Shown piece after piece: positions 51,151 to 57,024 of a DNA stretch of 57,024 bases (its first letter is position 1; each line of letters begins with the position of its first letter). Source of the stretch: Candidatus Aegiribacteria sp. (lineage in GTDB: Bacteria; Fermentibacterota; Fermentibacteria; Fermentibacterales; JCC-6). Below the pieces are notes generated by a model, which had not been told where the DNA came from, did not search any database, and saw nothing but the letters and a program-made list of their open reading frames with translations. Where the stretch lies: assembly GCA_023138735.1 (NCBI GenBank), contig JAGLOY010000019.1, positions 1 to 57,024 of the forward strand, in the 5' to 3' direction. A program made the translations under genes and the position numbers.

Positions 51151-54100
51151 TCAGAAATTCACCGTTCCTTCCAGACCTGCCCTCTGGTTCCAGCTGCTTC
51201 CGGAGGGTTTTCTTCCCCAGTAGAAAACGCTGATATCCAGTCCCGATGAAAGGCTCCTGCCTATCCTGGCTGATGTTCTCCATGAGATACCGCTGTCATT
51301 TCCATCGAAGAACCATGCGGGAAGATCATCATCACCGGGTATGTACCCAGCTGATACTCGGGCTGTGGCGTTCCAGCCATTCCCGATCCATGAGAGATGC
51401 GGCCCCGCTTCAAGCATGTACTTGTCCAGACCTGATACAACTTCCCTTCTGGATTCGTAAGCCGTCATGATACCGGGTTTAAGGCCGGGAAGCGGCTCCA
51501 GGGTCGGATCGACCTCCAGTCGCAACCCGCGCGTATCCCGGGGGTAGTAGAGTTCCTCCTCCTCGCGCCAGAATTTTACTAGGCATTCTATCACAAGAAT
51601 ATCCGCCGGGCTTAACTCCGGAGCTGCTCTCACAGACCAGAATCTGTTATCCTTCAATCCCGCGCCACTGTAAGAAATCCTCTCGTTCCTCAGCCTCCCT
51701 GTGAAGCTAAGCCTGCTTAAGAGGCCTGTTTCCCACCTGAACCACGGCGAAACATCCAGGCTGTATCCCCCCTCCTCACTGTTGTCAAATGCGCCGTACA
51801 GAAGAAGGGATTTCTTCCTGTCCTCGGAATTGCTGGCCGATAGCCTTATAACTGAATTGGCGCCGGATGATGCTCCGGACACGGAGAGTGTTGTCTCAAG
51901 AGATGCTTGCGTAACGACATCACCTTCGGCACCTGATTGATAGCTGATAATGTAATCGCCATCCGGGTCAGCGTAGTACTGGCCGCTCTGGGGGTCGTAA
52001 CTGTAATTTCCTTCCCCCTCGCCTACGTATATGTACATTACATCTAGGGATCTGCTTACAGTTCCTCTGCCATTGTAGACCGTCTGCATCCATACGTCCC
52101 CTGCTGTTCCGGTCATGGACAACCTGATGGCATCCGCATGGAGCTCTCCCCCCGAGTCGTATCTGGTTGAAGAATGTTCAAAACTGCCGTTGTACCTGAA
52201 TTCACCCACGGGACCGGATCCCTCGAGACGCGCTCTCCACACGTTGAAGGGTCCGCCTGAAACTCCACCTGACCTTTCGTCATCCTGAAGCTCGATTCGA
52301 ATTAGAGCTTCGGTAGTATTCCTGCTGAAGGAAAGCCCTGTATACCCTGTATTCACTCCTCCTGAAAGGCTGTCCTTCCAGGATTCTGTAGAGAAGCTGC
52401 AGCCTGCAAATGGTTTCAGCGAACCGGAAACCGGAATTGCTGATACCGAGATAGATGAGGTCTCACCCAGAGCCATCTGAGGTGTATCATTTCTCCGGAG
52501 GAATTCTCCCCCGGCTGTAACACGGATAGTACCTAGAACAGGATGCGAAGCAATGCGATATCGTTCAAGGATACCGCCGGATTCCATAAATCTGCCTGAA
52601 GCGGATACTAAGAGTCCGTCTCCGCCAAGACTCACATCTGCGATGTTATCCATGCCATCGTATTTTGCGGGAAGGGACCATGCAGAAAGAGTACTATCCG
52701 GCTCCAGTTCGGCAGGAGGTTCGTAACCGGATGAAACGAGCCTGCCTCCGATACCCAGTCCCGGACCATCCTCCCAGAACTCCAGTCGGGCACCACCTGT
52801 GAAACAGGTACCCTCCCTTCTGGTCTCTTCCGGGTTGTACAGGTTTCCGGTTCTTCGGGAAAAAGCGGTTTCCAGTTCCATATCAATACTTCCGGATTCG
52901 TATTCTGCCGAAAAGCCGCCGGTACTGTAGCCTTCAGGTATCTGTATGTACTGACGCGGCAGATGGGTCCCTGTGCCTGTACCCGCCCAGATGTACCCAC
53001 CGAGGGAACTATCGAAAATGTAGTCTCCGTTAACTGATGGCGGTCTGCCGAAAACAACGTTCCAGTCACCCTGATTCGGTCCCGAATAAACGTAATGCTC
53101 AAGCGAATCCAGAGTGTAGCTGCCATTCCCCTCTCCTGCGAAGAAAGCCCCATCAATCCATGCATCAGCAGGGTCCTCCCCGGCGCAGCGGAGAACCTCA
53201 GCAGCCTCTTCTGTCATCAAAAAACCGAGTGGTGCTTCCCGATCATCCTCACTGTAAAAACCTTTGAACTCGATCTCCAGTCCGCTCCTGGTGTAAACCG
53301 AAGAGACGGTTACCAGATCCTTTCTGAAACCATCACCTCGCTGGAAAAATGTGACCTCCACCCTCTGAGCGTTCCTTATGAGCCGGCGGGCTGTAAAAGT
53401 TATCAGGCCGGAAGTGTACTCCATCTCGTAATCCTCGGTGGCACCTCGACGCATAAGCTGCCCATCCAGCCAAACCTTCTCGCTTCCGGGGACGATCTCC
53501 CATCCTGCTGATACATCGTAGGGTCCCTGAATTCCTTCATCGGTATTGAAAACGCTTCTTTGCCTTTCATCCCCGGATGTCCCGTAACCGGCACCGGTGC
53601 TGATGAACTCGGTGATGTCCCCCTCTGCATCAATTCCGCTTATCTCTCTTCTCCATGAAAGGGGCCCGGTCTCTCCATTACCGCTTACCCAGTCCATATC
53701 ACCCAGCCTGGTTCGCCATGAGCCGCCGTCAACAATGAAGAATATTCTGTCAAGCTGTGAGACAAGTTCCGAAGAGGAAGGTCCGGCTGTCAGATTGCGG
53801 TCGGTTATACTTCCAGAGACAGTAATCCCGGGGGCAGCCATTCCTTCAACCGAGATCCTTGTTCCCTGGACCAGCCCGCCGCCGTCACCGACTGAAAACC
53901 CTATTCTCTTTGAACCTGATATGTACAGACCATGCTCCTGAAAAGGATCTGCGGTATACCCGTGCAGCTGCTCGATCAACCGTCTCTCCGCAAAGCTTAC
54001 TTCGAGCGAAGTGGATGAGGGGATGCTCAGCAGAAGCACTTCAAATTCCAATTCAACGATTGAACCAGCCGGTGGAGGAGGATCGAAAATTATGCCTGTT

Positions 54101-54276
54101 CTTACCCCCGATGTTCCGGGTACTGCATTAAGCGTATCACCATCAACAATGGCCGTAATGGAGCCAGGTGCTACCCACAGAGAATCGGGAGTCTCGAAGA
54201 AAGCCTTGCCGTCGCTTTCGAACTCAAGGGTCATCGTTGAAGTAAGAAATAGTACCGCAGCAGCGAACAGACTCAT
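51151..54276 (-). CDS. Giant exported beta-rich protein, SprA-like
   Basis: The ATG at 54276 overlaps the upstream stop (ATGA) and gives 1041 residues; the open frame from 54321 would add 15. A signal peptide (MSLFAAAVLFLTSTMT) precedes a beta-rich chain. Visible segments are GITVSGSITDRNLTAGPSSSELVSQLDRIFFIV, a WEIVPGSEKVWLDGQLMRRG block and YEMEYTSGLITFTARRLI. This last pattern recurs in envelope proteins of FCB-type bacteria and resembles part of SprA of the type IX translocon; identity is not certain. Later repeats of extracellular-loop type with aromatic strands suggest an outer-membrane barrel. It probably works with the adjacent Omp85-like protein. Confidence 0.6.
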   Translation of the reverse strand: MSLFAAAVLFLTSTMTLEFESDGKAFFETPDSLWVAPGSITAIVDGDTLNAVPGTSGVRTGIIFDPPPPAGSIVELEFEVLLLSIPSSTSLEVSFAERRLIEQLHGYTADPFQEHGLYISGSKRIGFSVGDGGGLVQGTRISVEGMAAPGITVSGSITDRNLTAGPSSSELVSQLDRIFFIVDGGSWRTRLGDMDWVSGNGETGPLSWRREISGIDAEGDITEFISTGAGYGTSGDERQRSVFNTDEGIQGPYDVSAGWEIVPGSEKVWLDGQLMRRGATEDYEMEYTSGLITFTARRLIRNAQRVEVTFFQRGDGFRKDLVTVSSVYTRSGLEIEFKGFYSEDDREAPLGFLMTEEAAEVLRCAGEDPADAWIDGAFFAGEGNGSYTLDSLEHYVYSGPNQGDWNVVFGRPPSVNGDYIFDSSLGGYIWAGTGTGTHLPRQYIQIPEGYSTGGFSAEYESGSIDMELETAFSRRTGNLYNPEETRREGTCFTGGARLEFWEDGPGLGIGGRLVSSGYEPPAELEPDSTLSAWSLPAKYDGMDNIADVSLGGDGLLVSASGRFMESGGILERYRIASHPVLGTIRVTAGGEFLRRNDTPQMALGETSSISVSAIPVSGSLKPFAGCSFSTESWKDSLSGGVNTGYTGLSFSRNTTEALIRIELQDDERSGGVSGGPFNVWRARLEGSGPVGEFRYNGSFEHSSTRYDSGGELHADAIRLSMTGTAGDVWMQTVYNGRGTVSRSLDVMYIYVGEGEGNYSYDPQSGQYYADPDGDYIISYQSGAEGDVVTQASLETTLSVSGASSGANSVIRLSASNSEDRKKSLLLYGAFDNSEEGGYSLDVSPWFRWETGLLSRLSFTGRLRNERISYSGAGLKDNRFWSVRAAPELSPADILVIECLVKFWREEEELYYPRDTRGLRLEVDPTLEPLPGLKPGIMTAYESRREVVSGLDKYMLEAGPHLSWIGNGWNATARVSAGYIPGDDDLPAWFFDGNDSGISWRTSARIGRSLSSGLDISVFYWGRKPSGSSWNQRAGLEGTVNF

Positions 54277-55031
54277 CGCAGCACCAGAATTCTGCCTTCC
54301 CCCGGCGACCAGAGCAGGCATTGATTACGGTTTACAGAAAAGGAAATCCGGGAGAATTCCCCTGCCTCGGGCAGCCTCCATAGAACATTCCCGCTGCCGC
54401 CTTGCACACAGGAATCCTGCAGAACCATCAGCTCTCCCCCGGCTGTGACCCATATGCCAGCAGAGGGTAACGATTCGGTGGCTGAGTAATTTCTGATAAT
54501 CAGGGACTCGTTTTCGCAGGAATAGACAGCGCGGCTCCCCGATCCTGACAGTTGTCCCTCACCCGAGCCGGTCAGTCTGGCAAGAATATCATCCGGTTCC
54601 TCGAGGGAAGTAATTGTACCGCTGGCGCGGGAAACGTACAGAACGGAAAGGCCCGAAAGACATATATCCCCAGGCATACCGCGGGAATCCCAGGAATCCG
54701 CAGGTTCACCCGAATTATCGTATCGATACACCATGTCTGTGAGTTCATCCGTTACGAACCAACCCCATTGCTCATCTATGCACATACCTCCGGGAAGAAG
54801 AACATCGGAAAGGTCAAATTCAGAAATGGAACCTCCGGCATGAATGATGCGCAGGTGAGGCTGTCCCGGAAGCAGAATGTAAATATCTCCGGCTCCGTTT
54901 ATCTCGGCATCAATTATCCTGCCGGGAACCGCAATGTATTCAAAATCACTGCCGGGAAGCTCTGCTGTCGATGCGGAAAACAGGGTGTTACCCAGAGCCG
55001 CGAACAGAGATAATATGGTTTTAGCGCACAA
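54273..55031 (-). CDS. Exported beta-propeller-like protein
   Basis: The 252 residues have a signal-like N-terminus (ILSLFAALGNTLFSAS) and repeated GxIYIL, GGMCID and ISEFDL blocks (IDAEINGAGDIYILLPG, LLPGGMCIDEQWGWFVTDELTDMVYRYDNSGE, LSGLSVLYVSRASG), consistent with an NHL-like propeller. The frame opens at TTG (55031), 11 bases inside the end of the metalloprotease gene. No other in-frame start is near, so TTG is probably used. Its stop overlaps the SprA-like start by 4 bases. Function unknown. Confidence 0.68.
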   Translation of the reverse strand: MCAKTILSLFAALGNTLFSASTAELPGSDFEYIAVPGRIIDAEINGAGDIYILLPGQPHLRIIHAGGSISEFDLSDVLLPGGMCIDEQWGWFVTDELTDMVYRYDNSGEPADSWDSRGMPGDICLSGLSVLYVSRASGTITSLEEPDDILARLTGSGEGQLSGSGSRAVYSCENESLIIRNYSATESLPSAGIWVTAGGELMVLQDSCVQGGSGNVLWRLPEAGEFSRISFSVNRNQCLLWSPGEGRILVLR

Positions 55032-56685
55032 CTGCGAATGAGCCGGTTTCTACACGACCGCCCTGGCTGAATCTGAAGAAATAGGTACCTGACGCAAGGT
55101 CAGATGCTCCGGCAAAGGCCAGAGTAGTTTCTCCGCTGCCTGCACCGTTGTAATAAACGGTTTCGATGTAACTACCGGATAGAGAGTATACCGAAAGTTC
55201 CGCATCTCCACCTCCTGACCAGAACTGGAAGAAGAGGGTACCACGGCAAGGCTGCGGATAGAATGCGAAAGTATCCGAGGAGGAGACTACTGAACCGGTC
55301 GAAACATCCAGATCAAGGCCGGAGAAAGAGCTGCAGAGAAGAAGGATATCACCCTCTACAGGAAGCGATATCGCAACATCGTTCGCTGAACCTGTACTGA
55401 CTTCCTCGAGTGATCCTGATGTATCATCGAAAACGAAAGTCTGCAGATCTCCAAGACCTGAAGCGGCAGCACGAAAACTGCCCCTCAACGCATCATCAAC
55501 ACGGTAATATCTGCCCTGGTATGAGGACATATGATCACCGATGCAAGAAAAGGGATCGGTATCTATTTCGAACGTGTAATCCAGGCCGGATCTGTTTCCC
55601 GGAGATAGAGTATCGTAATCCGCGATCCTGAAGGATTGCCATCCGTATTTTCCATTACCGAATTCCGGATCATCTATCCAGCAGGCCAGCATCCAGTCCA
55701 GCAGAATCTGATTCATATCAGGGTTCGAACCGGTTACATCGAGAATAGCTTCACTTATTCCAGCAATTCCGCGATCGGACGATCTAAGGGATTCGTAAAG
55801 GAAATCTTCTCCGCCGTAATTCTCATACAGGTATGCGAAGTAAAGGAAACCTGCCCCGTAGCCGGCAACGTATTCAATTATATCATCCAGTTTTGTCCAT
55901 TTTATGGGGGTTATGCCCCCTACCTCAAGGAATGTTTCAATCTGAAAGGCGGGATAACCGCAAACGAATGTGCCTGACTGTGCCTGGTTCTCAATCACCC
56001 ACAGCTCCTCCGAGCTGAAAGGCTTTATCCCCCATTGAATAAGGTGCACAAGTTCATGAGATGCAGTATATGCCGCATCACTCTGGTTACTCGGGTGACA
56101 GTCTATATAGAGCATCTCAACTTCGTTGGAATGACCACCGTAATAAAGGTAAGCCTCAGTCTCGGTGAACTGGTTGTAGGGGCTGAAGAACCCGGCAATG
56201 TAGGCTCCGCCCAGCGAATCGATAAAACCATCCCTTATATCGAGCACCAGGAAGTAGATCTTCGGGTCTCCGTCTATTGCATCGGGCGGCTGCCCGAAAA
56301 CCGCGATATCCTTTTCGATGATCCCGCCAGGTCCCGAGGGAGTGCTGTCCTCCAGGGCTGCGGAGAATTCATCTACGGCGGCCTGGCCATAATTAAAAGA
56401 AGACCACTGTGTATCCTCCACGAAAATGTATGAACTTTCTCCAACATATCTGCATGTAGCAGATGTGAGGTAAAACATGGGGAAAGCGGTGCTGTGGTCT
56501 ATGGACCAGAAATTTATCGTATCTCCCACATTGTGGCCTTTACCGGTGTGAAGGGGGCCAGTGGGTGCGAACGAAGGATCATGACGTCTGTCTATCTCCA
56601 TGATACCAGGAACCATAGGTGTTCCATCTATCCACCAGGCCGGAGCGTTATTCTGAAGAATCAACGCGAGAATGAGTACTGTCAT
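55021..56685 (-). CDS. Secreted zinc metalloprotease (M30-like) with type IX sorting domain
   Basis: The 554-residue protein has a signal peptide (MTVLILALILQNNAPA) and the zinc motif ASHELVHLIQWG (HExxH, about 212-216), followed by LWVIENQAQSG, which carries the downstream Glu of the M30/hyicolysin group. The C-terminal 75 residues form a sorting domain: FYPQPCRGTLFFQF, LSVYSLSGSYIETV, LASGTYFFRFSQGG. It should be exported by the type IX route and may process surface proteins. The start codon shares a base with the stop of the upstream DUF5683-like gene. Confidence 0.82.
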   Translation of the reverse strand: MTVLILALILQNNAPAWWIDGTPMVPGIMEIDRRHDPSFAPTGPLHTGKGHNVGDTINFWSIDHSTAFPMFYLTSATCRYVGESSYIFVEDTQWSSFNYGQAAVDEFSAALEDSTPSGPGGIIEKDIAVFGQPPDAIDGDPKIYFLVLDIRDGFIDSLGGAYIAGFFSPYNQFTETEAYLYYGGHSNEVEMLYIDCHPSNQSDAAYTASHELVHLIQWGIKPFSSEELWVIENQAQSGTFVCGYPAFQIETFLEVGGITPIKWTKLDDIIEYVAGYGAGFLYFAYLYENYGGEDFLYESLRSSDRGIAGISEAILDVTGSNPDMNQILLDWMLACWIDDPEFGNGKYGWQSFRIADYDTLSPGNRSGLDYTFEIDTDPFSCIGDHMSSYQGRYYRVDDALRGSFRAAASGLGDLQTFVFDDTSGSLEEVSTGSANDVAISLPVEGDILLLCSSFSGLDLDVSTGSVVSSSDTFAFYPQPCRGTLFFQFWSGGGDAELSVYSLSGSYIETVYYNGAGSGETTLAFAGASDLASGTYFFRFSQGGRVETGSFAVVR

Positions 56686-57024
56686 CAGAATCTGGCTCCA
56701 ATCGAAAACCTGACGGATGATAGATCACGATATTCTGGGAAAGATAGTGCAGTGTAAACACCAGGGCGATTCTCATCCAGAAGAGAAGCATCAATTACGC
56801 TGACAACCCTGTTGACGACGGCAAAGGCGGCTATGTACATGCTTCTTCTGAACCATTGCCGGCTATCTCTGAGTCTGTTGGCGAACTGATCCCTTGCTGC
56901 ATCGGAAGACCAGTTCCAGCTCTCGGAACCGAACCGGGCATGGGATTCATAGTACATCCTCTGAGCATCGGGATCATCAGGGTAGTAGTATCTGGCAAGC
57001 CTGTGAATGTAATCGTTGAATTCA
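56685..57024 (-). CDS. DUF5683-like membrane protein, C-terminal part
   Basis: Only the last 113 residues are in the window; the gene continues to the right. The chain reads NDYIHRLARYYYPDDPDAQRMYYESHARFGSESWNW, then ARDQFANRLRDSRQWFRRSMYIAAFAVVNRVVSVIDASLLDEN, matching the C-terminal domain of DUF5683 proteins (membrane helix with N-x-x-V-x-V-x-D-A). Function of the domain is unknown; it often occurs in envelope gene clusters of FCB bacteria. It overlaps the metalloprotease gene by one base. Confidence 0.7.
   Translation of the reverse strand, partial: EFNDYIHRLARYYYPDDPDAQRMYYESHARFGSESWNWSSDAARDQFANRLRDSRQWFRRSMYIAAFAVVNRVVSVIDASLLDENRPGVYTALSFPEYRDLSSVRFSIGARF

Overview
The window looks like a chromosomal segment of an anaerobic, rod-forming, Gram-negative bacterium. 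It encodes a MreBCD/PBP2 elongation cluster, lipobox and signal peptides, an Omp85-type barrel, and several secreted proteins with the C-terminal sorting domain of type IX (Por) secretion. Together with a molybdenum formate dehydrogenase, this fits a candidate phylum near the FCB group, such as Fermentibacterota. That placement is from memory of such genomes and is inference.

Layout. (1) 1-9.2 kb, mostly minus strand: mrdA-mreD-mreC-mreB, a lipoprotein gene, a PHP phosphoesterase, an HD phosphohydrolase (plus strand), a MgtC/SapB protein and a large sensor/receiver protein. (2) 9.3-12.1 kb: a tyrosine recombinase with an eroded active site, then a GAF histidine kinase and a receiver protein. 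(3) 12.3-14.8 kb: a decayed chromosomal integron, with an intI pseudogene facing away from two toxin-antitoxin cassettes (brnTA, and hicAB with a nonsense-mutated hicA), each followed by an attC-like structure. (4) 14.85-21.8 kb: a formate operon, in transcription order receiver, NuoE-like, NuoF-like, FdhA, FocA, FdhD, MobA. (5) 21.9-24.2 kb: ahcY behind a SahR-like ArsR-methyltransferase fusion with a palindromic operator in its promoter. (6) 24.5-32 kb: acetyltransferase, methyltransferase, ureohydrolase and YqcC genes, then fabF, a nitronate monooxygenase/FabK-like gene, lapA and a CASTOR/POLLUX-like channel. (7) 32-35.2 kb: a radical SAM/SPASM protein coupled to three tandem paralogous membrane proteins with two CxxC knuckles each. 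(8) 35.3-45.3 kb: an accessory region where six copies of a short repeat bracket a papain-like protein, an RNA polymerase beta fragment, three sorting-domain proteins, a small exported protein and an acetyltransferase. (9) 45.8-48.4 kb: gene remnants, a small inverted-repeat element and an XRE/AbiEii-type toxin-antitoxin pair. (10) 48.4-57 kb, minus strand: an amidohydrolase, then an overlapping cell-envelope operon (DUF5683-like, M30-like metalloprotease, beta-propeller-like, SprA-like giant, Omp85-like).

How the parts work together. The formate operon pairs a transporter, a NADH-linked dehydrogenase and its cofactor genes. The SahR-like/ahcY pair detoxifies S-adenosylhomocysteine under its probable sensor. 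The cell-envelope operon probably builds or uses a surface structure. Regions 3, 8 and 9 are genomic flux: recombinases, repeats, toxin-antitoxin genes and truncated genes. Four regulator or toxin-antitoxin promoters have their -10 box 5-7 bases before the start codon, which predicts leaderless mRNAs.
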